This document shows, one piece after another, positions 11,820-24,181 of a DNA stretch of 64,000 nucleotides. The notes beneath the pieces were generated by a model, which worked only from the letters and a program-made list of their open reading frames with translations, had not been told where the DNA came from and made no database searches. Position numbers and translations under genes: made by a program. Each line of letters starts with the position of its first letter. Within the stretch, counting starts at the first letter, position 1. The stretch lies in NCBI GenBank assembly GCA_028753945.1, contig JAPNXP010000018.1, positions 2,915,643 to 2,979,642 of the forward strand, given 5' to 3'. Origin of the DNA: Hexactinellida sp. DTS-2022. Its lineage: Eukaryota; Porifera; Hexactinellida.

Positions 11820-12600
11820 TTATAGAGAAGGAAGAGAATTGAAGATGAACCTCGGATTGTATACCGAAATCTGCTATAGGTGATCGGGTTAGTTCATGAA
11901 TTTCTACAAAGTAATCCCTTCTGCTCTAATGAAGAGATTTATAAGTATACTAAGCTCTCAACGGGAAGTATTATCGTATTCTTAAATATCTCGGTGTTAG
12001 GAAAGTTTGTGCACGATGGATCGCTTATTCGCTTTCAGATTCCCACATAAAATGGAGGGTGCATGTTGTCAAAAGCTCCTTTTACATTTTGAAAAATGCG
12101 ATGTAAGGAGACTGTACTAAATAGCAACCATAGATGAAACTTAGATATTCTACTCGCAAACTAAATCTGTGGAAGAATCGGGATTAGCAGCGTCCAAAAA
12201 AACCGCGCCCCGACCTCCGTGCCAAGAAGGTATGTATGCAATTCCATTCGATGCGTTCGGTCGATTGACTCAGGTTTATGAACTGATGGCCAGAATGTTA
12301 CTGGAAATTTTTACTGTTCGCAGGTACTCACAGAAAAGAAAAGAAAAACACTACTCAGAGCCTTGACTGAGAGTTGATGATAATGCCAGTCGCCATAAAC
12401 CAACCAGGTCGCCGCATACATTGAGGATATTGGGATGAAAACACTTAATAATTCTGCTTATTCCCCTCATCGATTTTAAGTTGTTTTCAAAGCTGAAAAT
12501 CATATCTCTCGCAAGGAGATCACTACTCGTATGGAGATCGGATTCGCAATCCATTTAGTACCTAAGGCCGATCACACAGACCGAGTACAAAAATACACTT
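11820..12600 (+). pseudogene. mariner transposase relic
   Basis: Fragments in several frames follow the order of a mariner (IS630/Tc1) transposase: the EDEPR segment (about 11826), the second helix-turn-helix (SNEEIYKYTKLSTGS, about 11922-11970), ARWI (about 12015), the DETW-like block IDETWIFY (about 12130-12150), and the DNA-S-H block with DDNASRHK (about 12377). The final catalytic Asp region, expected near YSPHRF (about 12458), has decayed. Many stops and shifts are present and no terminal repeats were found. Mariners move by cut and paste into TA. Confidence 0.7.
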
Positions 12601-13384
12601 CACTGCTGAATAGTCCATTTAAAGGAGAGTATTTGCGTTAAGAGAGACTATTCAGAGAATTTATCTGGGATTTCACGAGTCACCACAGTAGCACACCCTC
12701 TGGCACTAGGAAATAGTTTTATAAAATGTTGTGGTTCTTTAATATTAGAAATTTAATCATAATAAATAGGATTAAATAATGGATTTTAAAGTACGTACTT
12801 TAATTTATATTAAGAATAAGTCACAAGCTTAGCAGTTTTAAGCTATCAAGACTTTCTTCGCAGATTAATTTATTATTGGATCATATTGATAAAACATTAA
12901 AGCTGTTTTCATAATACAGTACACCCTCGCTAATCCGAATCCCGGTTACCGAACCCTCGCTAATCCGTACAGGAGAAACCAAAATATTCTTCTAATAAAT
13001 GTGGAGAAAAAATTGTAAATTGCAATGGAAGTATAAAAGATAAGTCTCAGGCAAGTATTTTAAGGAGTACACTAGTTGTCATCTTTGATGTCATTTTGTT
13101 AGTTGTTATCAAATTAATTAACCAAGTTACGACCAATATAAAGTAAACAACATGGCTAGTATAGTAATTATACAAAACTAACTTGAGAAACTTGCAATAT
13201 CAACTTCGGAAACAAATAATACAATAAAGAACTACAATTATAGCATGTAGGGGAAAGCGTAGCGACAAAAGAAATACATATACCGTAAATAATGAAGAAG
13301 AGAGGGTTTTTTTGAAACATCACTAATAAGAACAGAATTCATATAAAATATTATGGACCCCATAATATATTCCAAAACCTCTTC
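12601..13384. other. AT-rich stretch with a solo pogo-type end
   Basis: At 12918 the sequence reads CAGTACACCCTCGCTAATCC, typical of a pogo/Tigger terminus, with CCCTCGCTAATCCG repeated about 35 bases on. No matching right end follows, so the element is truncated. Confidence 0.5.
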
Positions 13385-13664
13385 CAGACATGGGGCCAAG
13401 CCCCAAAGGGCTTAAGCCCTTTATAGATGAGCTTCAAGCTTTTTCAAGCCTTTTTCAAGGCATTTATTCAATAAAATACGATATGGATTTCTGAATAATT
13501 AGAGCGAAAGACTTAAGTCCGGACTTAGGCCTTTATTAAGGGCTTGAGTTTGGACTTAAGCCCTTTTTCAAAAAGGGCTTAGAAAAAGGGCTTGGGCTGA
13601 CGCCCTTCTGATAAGGAATGGGCTTAGACTTAAGCCCTTTTGAAAGGGCTTGACCTCATGTCTG
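13385..13664. mobile_element. MITE rich in AAGGGCTTAAGCCCTT
   Basis: The ends CAGACATGGGGCCAAGCCC and (inverse of the right end) CAGACATGAGGTCAAGCCC differ at two positions. The interior carries many copies of AAGGGCTT and its inverse AAGCCCTT, which would fold into a multi-stem structure. Flanks ACCTCTTC and GCCTATTC agree at 6 of 8 positions, compatible with an old hAT-type TSD. Confidence 0.65.
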
Positions 13665-13963
13665 GCCTATTCGGAGCATACATTATTGGCGGGCACGAAA
13701 TGCTCTGTTACCTGCCAAGACGAAATGCTTGGTGTGTCGCTGTGCAAGATGTAGAATACCTCATTCTAGAATATTAACCCGAAGGAAATTAACGCGTTTC
13801 TAATACATGAAATTATAGCGATTGAGGGAAGAACATTTTTTAATACAATAAATTAACGCGAATAATTCTTTTAAAAATATTCAAGTTTTTTAAAGTCATC
13901 TAATTTAACGATGTAATACATTGGTTCTATCCACTACCAAATGTCTCTATTTGGTATAAGCGG

Positions 13964-14262
13964 CAGTGCTCGACAAATTAAGTGGTTTGGTGGCGTTAGC
14001 CACCAAAAATCTTATTTAAGGCACCAAATATCGCCTTTGGTGGCTTAACTAATCTAAATGAATTGTGGATTATTTGACGTGGTGTAGATTATATTTATCG
14101 TTGCATTATTTGTTATTAATATGAGTGTTGTTTTACGGCATTAAAACTTTGTTAACTTATCAGTGGTTCGTCAAATCGGCCGTTGTTTATTCTTTAGCCA
14201 CCAGAAAAAGTGAAGTGGTGGCTTAATTAGCCACCATCAAAATTTCATTTTGTCGAGCACTG
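13964..14262. mobile_element. hAT-like MITE (CAGTGCTCGACAAA ends)
   Basis: The 14 bp ends CAGTGCTCGACAAA are exact inverted repeats. Inside them lie GGTGGCT / AGCCACC motifs in both orientations. No clear TSD is left. Confidence 0.65.
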
Positions 14263-14339
14263 CCTCCTACCCATTTTAAATAAATAGACAAATCTTGTAA
14301 GAAGCAATCCTTGACGTATCCGCAGACCAACAAAGAATT

Positions 14340-16400
14340 CTACTTGCGAAGTACATAATCAATTACAAGAGGAATATCTTAAAAAATTGGATAAGATTGT
14401 TAGTTTTTCAAAATTTACGGAGGAGGTTGAAGCACGCTATGCATCATTCAGAGTAAAAAATACTGAAAGTTGAGAATGTTTAAGATCGATGACCTAAGAA
14501 GAAATGTGGCCCAAATTGTCTACTTCAAGGAAGTGTAGTCCCATTTTGGATTCTTGCACTTGGTGGAGGAAGAGAATAATAGCTTCGCAAGACCAAAAGT
14601 TATTTCAATCTAGACAAAAATGGGCAACTTCATAGATGAGTTGAAGAAATACTTTCTACTACTGTGGATAACCATCACGTGTCTAAAGCTAATCATCTGG
14701 AAAAGTTATGAATGAGTTTAAACAAATTACCCCAGAAGTGCAAGAATGCATACATTTTCAGTTACTAGAGATACAACTCGATTACCTCTAAACACCATCC
14801 AATAAAGTCAATTACACATAGTATATACTCATTCTCGCGGGAGAACTGTATCTCTCCAGCAGCATACAATATGCTAAGATGGTCCTGCACTGATGTGAGT
14901 TGTTTTAATTTGCTTTACTTCATCGAACAGAATGTTGACAACGTTGCTCTGGTTTGAGTTCTTTACCCAAACCCTGCAGTTCGTTCTCCCATAAGCTTCG
15001 GGACATCAAATCTCTAATTAATCTCTCCCTTGGAAGGATAATTGCACTTGTATTTCATGCCAATAATGCACCAAGTGAACAAGCTAATTCGGCCATTTGT
15101 ACATAAGTAGTTTGCCATCAAGGTGGGCCGCGTTTAATATTTGCTATCTATCCGGTGAAGAACATAAATACGGTAGAGCTCGGAAATTTGGTTGGAAGTT
15201 ATGGAAGTCATGAAAAATAGTGGTGTCCGGCCAATCTCCTTCATTTGTGATTATTTCCCGCTAAATCAAGGGGTGTTTCATATATTCGGAGGCCCAGGGA
15301 AAGTGGTAGTGGAAAACATCGAATTATATTATTCTTATTTATGATTTCGTCCATATTATGAAGAATTTGGAAAACAATTGGCTAACAGAGAAACTACAGG
15401 AGTTATCATTCATGGAGGACGGTTCGGAATAATTGGCAAGAGGGAAAAAAATCAAGCAATTTATGAAGAGGACAGAAATAGATCACTACGTCTCACAATG
15501 CTTACACGTAGGTCAGTTTTTCGTAAACTACGCCAATGACAGAGCAAACCAATGGTCTATCATGTTTTTGATGAGAAGACAATTGCTGCATTTAAGGCTC
15601 TGAAGACACGATGAATCCCAGGAAGGGACTACAAGTTTATTTAAGTTGTTCACAAACTGGTTTAAAATGGTAAACGTCAAAGATAAGTTTGGGGCTATCA
15701 ATCTACGGGATTCGTTCAGATCTCCCTTGGACACTCAACTGAGCTGTAATGACTTTAACAAGCTGTTGGCAATGTGCGAGGTGATTAGTTCATTTCGGTG
15801 AGAAGGTGGCAAAATTAGGCAAAAAGGAAAAAATCACTGCTGATGCTTTCATAGTAACAACGAAGTCCAGCATTGCAGCCGCCACGTAACTCCTAGCTCA
15901 TCACCACTTCGAGTTTGTCCTTCCTGCAGTTTTGCGGGAAGGAATACTCTAGAAAATCTTTTTCGTAGAAAGCTAGGCAGCAACAGGGTTATAACTTTAC
16001 ATTGATGTAAGAGATGTTATCTGTGCAGCACTGAAAAATAAAGTAGTCTAGATTGCAGGATTTTAGCATATAAACACGGAGAACAAGGAGAAGGAGAAGA
16101 AGTTTCAAGTGAATTATTGCAAGAACATGACAAAATAGGATTGAGATTGCCCACATTAAACACCACATGTTTTGTCCACATGGCCATCAAACTTCTGAAA
16201 AAACTTGCTGAGCCCAAACACAGATATCGAGTGTATATAATGAAAATTTATTCATTTGTGGTAGCTCCTCTTGCTCAGAGCTGGGTGGCGAGTTGTAGCC
16301 TTGTTAATACCTACTAAAAGCTAAAGTCATTCACACTAGTGATCGGGAGCAACAATATGGATGTCTTAAGACGGAAGAAGAAGCTTTAGGAAATTAATTA
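14340..16400 (+). pseudogene. P-element transposase relic (third P copy)
   Basis: Decayed plus-strand fragments match the better preserved P transposase at 55127-57672 block by block. Examples are FTEEVEARYASFRVKN (about 14418), RPISFICDYFPLNQG (about 15220-15265) with the IFGGPGKV segment, a FDPHL-type region near 15340, and the C-terminal tail reading PLAQSW and SLVNTY (about 16266-16315). Stops and shifts occur every few dozen codons. The N-terminal THAP domain and the terminal repeats were not found. It is clearly older than the 54.5 kb copy. Confidence 0.72.
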
Positions 16401-17662
16401 ACTATAATTATTTCTTAATAAATGTTTTTCGGTTCATTTCCGTGAATATATAATTTTTTAATTTATATGGAAGGGTGAAAATCACAACTTCAATTGCCCA
16501 GATATATGAACTAACCATTATTGACTAAATGACTCCTTATATGACTTACAATTCGACAATAATGCATTTCATCTGTATAACTCTAACAATATTCGAGAAT
16601 TTGAATATTAAATATTCTGAATATTGTATACATAAATTGACTATCTCGCATTTCACCAAATTAGAGTTTTAAGGGTCCGCTTGTTTATGACCAGCTTCAG
16701 GAAGCTGAGTGGAGTCAAATAGCGAGTAACTCTACAAGGTGAGGTCAAAATGAGAATGCAACGCTGTAAATTCCTACAACATTCCTGCGTCGTCAATAAA
16801 AATTTGTCTAAAGTGATGAATTGAACGAGCCCAAATTTATGTTGATTGCGAATATCGGTATACAAATTAGATTTGACTTGGTTTGAGGAAGTTAGAAGTT
16901 AGATTTCTTAAGTTTCTTATGTTCTTAAGTATTTTGGGATTGATACACGTGTATCAATCCGAAAGATCTTAAGAACTTAAGAAAATTAACTCAAGTGTTT
17001 ATTAATAATCGAATGTGTCAAACGCAATATTGTTACGAAGGATAAGATAAATGTAATAATTTACTACACCAATAACAAATAATTTGTAGCAAAGAAGAGG
17101 TTAGTAAGATACAGGTTAGTAAGAAGCAAGCAACAAAGCTTGCTATTGTGTTTACTGATCAAGATGGAATGTTGGAACAACAACGTTGCACCATGTACGT
17201 AGGTTGAGTTTTGCTGCAGTAAGAACAATTGATACAAGTATTAGAACGATACTGTAATTGTATGTAATTCCAGCGTTGCTATGGAAAAACTCTTCCAAAT
17301 ATGGTCATGTGAAATATCAAATTATCGGAAATTTTACTTGGAAACCGAATTCAACAATAAAAAGACGATATAACTTAATTTGAACATGTTTTTGTGGTAA
17401 ACAAGTCCGGCGAACAGTATCGGACGTGTTAACTTTGACGAGCTGTCATGGCCGATATAGAAACATTTCAATTGCCTCAATATCCAAAAATGTTCGCACT
17501 ACATCAAAGTACATGTGTACAAATTTTGGTGCTTTTATCAAAAAAATGAACAATTGTATGGTTGTGCCGCTGCACTAATGTTACTCCGAGTAAGAATGCA
17601 AAATATAAATAATGAGGCAAGGAATGAAACTTGAAACTGAAACAAATCTGGATAATCAATAC
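16401..17662. repeat. Spacer with an 80 bp palindrome
   Basis: A near-perfect inverted repeat spans about 16905-16985. Its core GGATTGATACACGTGTATCAATCC region (16937-16960) is exactly palindromic and centred on CACGTG, with TTCTTAAG repeats outside. The rest of the stretch has no recognised feature. Confidence 0.55.
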
Positions 17663-17892
17663 CTGTCCATCCTTAGAAGTCCGATGCAAGCATTAATAAT
17701 TGAAAATATAGGCCTTTCAACCGTGTCTGAAAAGTTTAAGCCAGACATTAAGGTCAAGAATAACTGCATATAATGAATTGACTTGATGCCTCCTAATTTC
17801 AATATTTCGGGCAATCTTTTCACTAAGACAAAAATTAGTGAAGTATTTAAAGTTAGAAGTCTATCCTTATCTGGAGCAATGTTCCGATTCAA
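17663..17892 (-). CDS. Exon of the large host gene (most 3' of the phase-linked set)
   Basis: The acceptor CTTCGCAG and the donor GGACAG followed by GTATTG bound 230 bp, open throughout and encoding 76 residues. It begins LNRNIAPDKDRLL and continues with alternating hydrophobic residues (FVLVKRLPEILKLGG), typical of a helical solenoid. It starts in phase 0, exactly matching the phase 0 end of exon 32506-32729 across a 14.6 kb intron. It ends in phase 2. I read this as part of a very large helical-repeat protein; the family is not identified. Confidence 0.65.
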
Positions 17893-18260
17893 CTGCGAAG
17901 CTTTAATTCGAATTAAACTATCAGCCCTCTCCTAAAGGATAATAATAGTTGAGAAGTATCCAAGCATGATGTATGGGGAAAATACAAATAGGTAATCAAC
18001 CAAAATGAAAATTATTGTCCATTACAAATCGCAACATATTATTTATCACCAACCCAACTTAATTCGGGTTGGTGATGTACAACACTTTTAGCCAAACCAA
18101 AATAAACAATTATATACAAAATTATTTATCTATCATCAACAAAGAGGCAATGTAGAAATCAAAAGCGCATCACTATGAAATAATAGCAGATAAATACATC
18201 ATCATTAAATTTAATAATTCCATCAATTCGCAGATAGAAAATAGGCTCATTGGTCTTTAA
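17893..18260. repeat. Intronic spacer with a small hairpin
   Basis: ATCACCAACCC at 18045 and GGGTTGGTGAT ending 18076 form an 11 bp stem with a 10-base loop. Nothing else recognised. Confidence 0.5.
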
Positions 18261-19123
18261 TCTATACTATTAAAACAAAAACCTATGCATGTACATAGTA
18301 TATATATATATAGACACAAAAAATGTCGCTATATCTGGTTTTTGACCGAATAACCAAAAGATTGTCCCTAAAGCCGGTGTTTTGTAGAAGCAAAACGTGT
18401 CCTGTGGCTCATTTACCGAGTAAAGACACTTTTGCTGGATAATAACCATAAAACACACATAAAGTACTTTAATCGATTTAGGGACAAAATTTGGATATAC
18501 AGTCGAAATTGTTTTTTTTTGCCCCCCTAAATGCATGGAAAAAGAGGAAAAAACCCGTATTTAACATTATACAGTACTATGAGAATATGAAGAAACAAGG
18601 AGAAGCAAGGAGGCAAAATAACCCGGAGAGGCAAAAAACACGATTTTGACTGTATTTTAAAATATATATTTGTTTGTATGTTCCGAGTAAATTGAAGAAA
18701 CTGGACGGTTTCCAAATGTGATTTTTGGAAATAGAGGTAATTTTGGAACCCTCCAAACAAAATAAGCTTTCCACTAAAAATTTCTCACACCTCGACAAGT
18801 TATGACGTCATTGTCACATTGCGGGAAACATGAAAATTCACTTAATCGCACATAATTCGCCCTTTAAGAGATAAGAATCTGAAATTTTAATAGAACATGT
18901 ACGTTAATGATGCGGACACGTTGGTCACAACAGATTGCCAATATGCTAACTCATTATCGCATGATGACGTAATCACTAAATTTAACCTTGTTAAATTCTA
19001 CTATTTTAGGCCTATTACGCTTTATAATCAATATTAGGAGTATATAAACCACACACCTACCGCGAAGCGGTTGGCGTGTGGTTGTGTTGTTCCGCGAGCG
19101 ACATAGCAAGCGAAGCGCACTAG
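18261..19123 (+). mobile_element. Non-autonomous Helitron, family A, copy 1
   Basis: It starts TCTATACTATTAAAAC after an A and ends GCGCACTAG before a T, the standard Helitron 5' TC and 3' CTAG with insertion between A and T and no TSD. A long hairpin (19049-19081) lies about 40 bases before the 3' end. Related copies lie at 45383-46204, 51983-59671 and about 62060-62790, with a bare 3' end at 30283-30376. No Rep/helicase coding is present. Confidence 0.85.
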
Positions 19124-19192
19124 TTAAAAATAAATATGACTACTATGTTGCCAAATAAACCAAAGAGATAGGGTATAATAGCACTTATCAAT

Positions 19193-19591
19193 CAGGTGGA
19201 CTATGTGTAAATGAGTCACCCAAATCGATGGGTCGCAGAGCCGTGACCCATGACCTATGACCCATTTGCAATTTCAATGTATTCTTCAATTAAAACACGA
19301 ATCACTCATCATCATCATCATTATTACAAGATTGATGTGCATTGAAATACTAAGATATTCGACATTGTAACAAGTAGGTTTGTTGAGGTAATTTATACTG
19401 TTATTCTGTTTTTCTGTGAATTAATGTTACAGTATATTATTTAGATATTTATAATTGTGTGATGGGTAAATGGGTCACTCGATGGGTCATGGGTCATGGG
19501 TCAATGGGTCAATGTGCCAATGGGTCATGGGTCAAAAATGGAAGGGTCAGATGGGTCATGGGTCACCAATGTTGACACATGGTCCACTCTG
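19193..19591. mobile_element. hAT-type MITE with GGGTCA repeats
   Basis: The left end reads CAGGTGGACTATGTGT; the inverse of the right end reads CAGAGTGGACCATGTGT. The flanks TTATCAAT and GTATCAAT agree at 7 of 8. Inside both ends are runs of ATGGGTCA or its inverse TGACCCAT. Confidence 0.75.
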
Positions 19592-20084
19592 GTATCAATA
19601 CATGCGATTCAATTTGTGATTCAATTGTGACGTATAGAGGTTAATATTATGACATACACTAATCGGCCATATGTATTTGAACAACAAACCTGCATGCATA
19701 CTATAAAGCATCTAGCATCACAGTAACATTGTAAATGCTTCAACAACTGTGGTTTACATAAACGAAATGTTATGTATAATAAAATAAAATAATTTTCGAA
19801 TTTAATTTTTTGGAATTGTTAATTAATAAACTCGCGGATTCCCTGGAATGTGAAATTGAAAGTAAAAGTTAATTGAATTCCAATTGAAAGTGAAAATGAA
19901 AATGGGGTTTTTCTATTTATACCTTTGACCCCAAGTAACCTGGAGGTTAATTAAACTCATTACTTTGTAATTAATCATTTAGAGGCAAATAGAATATACA
20001 AATTCTGATTTCATATCTAAATACCATATGTTCGAATTAATCTAGGTGCAATAATTATTAAGATTATTTTCCATTAAGATATAG
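19592..20084. other. AT-rich intronic spacer
   Basis: No recognised feature. Confidence 0.5.
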
Positions 20085-20321
20085 CAGAAATGCATCGGTC
20101 CGGCAATTTAATGAACCGGACCAGACAATCAATTATTTTTTTCTGGACGGTCCAGGCCGTATGAACATAATATTGGATCGGTCTGAACCGGTCCAGATCA
20201 ATGTACCGCTCAAGACTAATGTACTGGTCCAGACCGTTAAATCCCTTAATTGGAACGTATCAGATCTCATTCCAAAAAAAACCCCGGGCAAACCTGAAAC
20301 TGTTCGAGTTAGAATATATCA

Positions 20322-20450
20322 TTGTCGGCGCAAGCCATCCGCCACTGGTGGGGCACAGGTATTAAACTGGGGCATACTAACATTAATGAGGTGGGGCACA
20401 CTAAAATTCAGATGGGGTATAGGCCCCACCCTGGCGTCGCAACTGGTATA
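20322..20450. mobile_element. GTGGGGC MITE, decayed, inside the hAT
   Basis: It matches the inverse of the intact MITE at 41956-42091: ACTGGTGGGGCA, then ATTAATGAGGTGGGGCACAC, then AGGCCCCACC. The terminal repeats are worn and no TSD is visible. Confidence 0.65.
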
Positions 20451-20473
20451 TACCCATGCCTATCTGGCGTAAT

Positions 20474-20890
20474 CAGAGATGGATCCACGGGGGTTCAGGG
20501 GGTTGCACCCCCCAAAAATTTGCTCAGGGGGAATAAGAATCTAGGGACTGGCACAATTTCCGAGATTGGTTGAGAGAAATTTATCAGAGTTCAATCCCTA
20601 TCTTCCTATTATAAATTCTTAGTTTATTAATCGTTAACAGTTGATTCATTGTGATTGTTGGTTTATGGATAGTTAAATTTATTAATCATTAACCAATTTA
20701 GAATAGATTTATTTGACTATATTAATATATCTCAACTTTCTTGAAGATGCTTTCTCAAATGCAGTTCTTAAGAAAGAACGTACAGAAACTGGCACAGTTG
20801 ACCCAAAGGAGCTTCCCAAGGCATCCACAATTATAATGCCCAACCCTGGACATTACCCCCCATAGAAATTTTGTGCTGGATCCATCCCTG
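20474..20890. mobile_element. hAT-type MITE (CAGAGATGGATCCA ends)
   Basis: The ends CAGAGATGGATCCA and TGGATCCATCCCTG are inverted with one mismatch. The flanks GGCGTAAT and GGCGTTAT agree at 7 of 8. Confidence 0.75.
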
Positions 20891-21171
20891 GGCGTTATAC
20901 TGGCTTATACTGTATGATAAACCTCTGTAAACGTATGTACATTTCTCATTGCTTACATATTTTGTGTAGATTAAATTTATAGACAATTTTAGCGTATAAT
21001 TAAATCTTGTATTTATTATATTTGTTTTAGTGTAGTTCCTATTTCTAGTGGGATACTTTATTATACTTTTGACACTGAAGTAACTTCACACATTTTCTAC
21101 TCAAGTAAACTTTCTAATTTGAAGATGATTTTATTATTAACTAAGGAAAATATTGCACTCATGCATGCAGA

Positions 21172-23065
21172 TTTAATTGAATTATATACAAATTGATCAA
21201 GACGAGAAAAGAGATAGTGAGGGGTGGAAGAAATTTGGCAATGAGCATCCAGCGCCAGATAATACCATATTTCAAAAAGAAATATCTCAAAAAAACATTT
21301 TGAATGATCACAGAGGGACTAGTCAATTTGTTGCTGAAGAAGTGCGTCCTTATATTCCTGTAGAAGGATCTGGTTTTATGAAGTTTGTCATACTTTGGAT
21401 TGTCCAAAATAAATATGCACGTGCAATAGATACTTATATCAAATAATTTACCTGGACGAGAAGCGGTTAGGAGCTGAGTCAAAAGAAGAGCGTCTAGTGT
21501 AAGAAATCAAATAGCAGAACAAATTTATCTGGTTTATAATCGAGATAGGACGCTTAACTTCACTACAGATTTATGGAGGTGTGATTATACCAAGAATTCC
21601 TATAATGATATCTCATGGGATTACTTAGAGATAAAAGAAGAAATTAGTTCTATTTGCTTTTTGTCCTATTCTATTTGAGTAAGCGTCACATACTGCCACC
21701 AATATTGAAAGTAAATTAAAGAAGTATTTGAACAATATGGTATCTCTTCTCTGCTAATATTTAAAGCAGTTTTTCAATAAGCGATTGTGCAAGAAATATT
21801 TCATTAGCATTGTACAATATCAGTTATCCCACACAATGTGTAAACCATCGACTCTACAAGCATGCAAACAGATTTGGACCAAACAACATTAAAATGAGGC
21901 AAGGAATCTTATGGATGACTGCACTGAATTAGTCAGATCTATGAAACAACTATTATCAAAAGATGACAAAGAAATTGAAGAAATATTGTATAACTAGACC
22001 ATTGATTTTTTTAAGGTTCAGACCTTGCTGCAACTCAGCGCGGCCTTGGTGTAACTCAAAACTGCAGCGGCTGCGGCCGACCCTTAATCGTGGTGTAACT
22101 CAACACTACAGAGGCCACTGTCGAACGGAATCATGGTGTAATTCCAAAAGATCTTGGTGCAAATTTTACACCAAGATCGGCCTTAAAAAAACCCTGAACT
22201 GGACGGAATAATCGTTATTTAATGATTAACAGTATCTTCATATCTCAATCTGATATTCAAGTAATTCTCTCAGAGTCAGGACATTTCAATAAAATCGCTA
22301 TCATTAATGAGGAAGCCCTCTCTAGTGTATTTACTTCTCTCGAGTATTTTTTCTACAAGCTGACCAAAATACTTGAAGCATCTAATAGTTATACACAGCA
22401 TAAGATCGTACCCTGCGTATCAGCAATTAAAAAACAATGTGGATACAAATAAGCACACCAAACGATAGTTCAAATAAAATCTAAATTTATTACTGATAGC
22501 GAATGTTGTCCACGAAGTATTTGGCTTGTTTTCTTAATCTTAAAACTAAATCTATGGATACAGTAGTATGGAATGAGGATATGAAATGGAATATAATGAA
22601 CGATGAAAAGATATATAATTTTTTTGAGTTGAGTGTCCTAAATAATTCAAGAATTTACTACTAATAGTATTTCTATAACCAGTGATAACGAAGTTGTATA
22701 TCCTCACACCAAAGATGCTGTCACTCTAAAATAATTTGATGATATAATTGAAATTACTCTAGGCAATGGAAAGAAACTTCTGTTGAAAGAACAGATTAAA
22801 TAATACAGAAAAATTACAATTGATACGGTATCTGGGATTATTCGAACCCTCTAAGTCTTTATGGAATACATGTAATACAGAGAGATTACAGCTATGTCGA
22901 TACTAGCTAGAGCCATACTCAGTGTTCCTGCCACTAGTGCTGGAAGTGAGAGGACATTAGTCAATTGGAAAAGGCTGGCGATCTAATGTTAATCAAAGAA
23001 GGGAATAAATATTGTTCAAGGAGATCCCCAGTAGAACAAGAATAGTAGAATTCAATACTGATCAA
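21172..23065 (+). pseudogene. hAT transposase relic of the 20085-23340 element
   Basis: Fragments run in the order expected for a hAT transposase: SQFVAEEVRPYIPVEGSGF (about 21320-21380), then VRNQIAEQIYLVY (about 21497-21540) and LNFTTDLW with the catalytic Asp (about 21555-21575). The C-terminal dimerisation block reads ILSVPATSAGSERT (about 22917-22958). Several stops and frame changes separate them, so the protein is dead. It is less like the ZBED5-type hAT of this window and closer to the Ac/ZBED1-type group. Confidence 0.7.
22018..22200. repeat. GC-rich block with GGTGTAACTCAA repeats inside the hAT relic
   Basis: Repeated phrases close to TTGGTGTAACTCAA occur three to four times between TTTTTTAAGGTTCAG on the left and CTTAAAAAAACCCTGAAC on the right, which are loosely inverted. 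It is probably a decayed MITE, and it is much richer in GC than the relic around it. Confidence 0.45.
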
Positions 23066-23340
23066 CGATTTAGATATTAACATAGTATAGTGGCCAATTA
23101 TATTTAATTGTGTTTACTCTTTTCTAAATTCGGGGAATAAACTTAATACTTAAGTACTTGTAAACAAATAGGTAATAACGGATTGGAGCCTGATCGTTTG
23201 TCCAATTTATGATTATTCCAGACTGATGAACCAATCCAGACCGTTAAGTCGCTAATTGGGACCGATCCAGATCATCCTTAAAATATGCGGTCCGGACCGG
23301 ACCGGACCGACGAAGGCCAGTCTAGAACCCTGCATCTCTG

Positions 23341-24173
23341 AAATATAGCAAAATTCCAATTTGAGCCAAAGTGACACGTGGTAGGGATACTTCAGGATAC
23401 TGGACAAAAATGGCTTAAAATCACAATTATATGAAATTTATAACAATATCAATAAATTTAAATTTCTAAGCCATTTAAGAGAAGTTTAGACATCCGTAAT
23501 TACGCTATAAGAAGCTTATGTTATCAGCAATATAATTACTGTTGATCAAACACATTTGTTTGGTTAGTGTATATGGGTTAAGAATAATAATAGAGTCTCG
23601 CTAAACTGCACAGTATCCCAGTTCGGGTTATTTGAAATATAATCCTCAGACCACAGAAGTAAATCGTATAAAGGGATTTCCATCATTGTAATTGACAATA
23701 TTAAATACTTGTCGTACAGGGTTCATGCAGATTTCATGTATTTGGAAGGACTATATGAGTTTCCCCTATTACCAACTTCGCCAATTAGCAAACAGATTTA
23801 GTGGCGAACACGGGTTGCTATTAATCGAACTCCACTGTATTTCTATTTGCAATAATTATACAACTCACTTAATTAAAAAATCAGGTTCTTGTTTGAATTA
23901 TTTACAATTCAGACCATTAATAAAAGATTACCAAAATTAAGATGAAATTTATTTTGGATATTAAAATTCTATTTAAATATTATCCCTATACCCAATACAA
24001 TTTCATTGAAGGTTTGGTGGGGATAAAATATTTTGATGATAACTCATATGCGCTTCTGATTACAATACATGCAATTATTACACTTATAAATATTTGACCT
24101 AAGATATTATATAAAAATTCGTTACCCAAAATCCGGAGCATAACTAAGAAAATCAGCAAGAAGAAGCACACTC
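23341..24173. other. Intronic spacer
   Basis: No recognised feature; a few short open frames without coding character. Confidence 0.5.
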
Positions 24174-24181
24174 CCTAGGCG

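Larger units (their letters stand above)
20085..23340 (+). mobile_element. Decayed autonomous hAT element with GGTCCGGACC subterminal repeats
   Basis: The ends are CAGAAATGCATCGGTC (20085) and CTGCATCTCTG (23330-23340), flanked by AGATATAG and AAATATAG (7 of 8). Many GGACCGGTCC-like motifs in both orientations lie inside each end. The 460 bp MITE at 35179-35638 has the same ends, the same repeats and the same stretch near its right end (AACGGATTGGAGCCTGATCG), so it is a deletion derivative of this family. Two MITEs are nested in the left half. Confidence 0.85.

Noticed and set aside
13964..14262. An 8 bp TSD around the CAGTGCTCGACAAA MITE
   Set aside because: Flanks ATAAGCGG and CCTCCTAC do not match, so no TSD is claimed.
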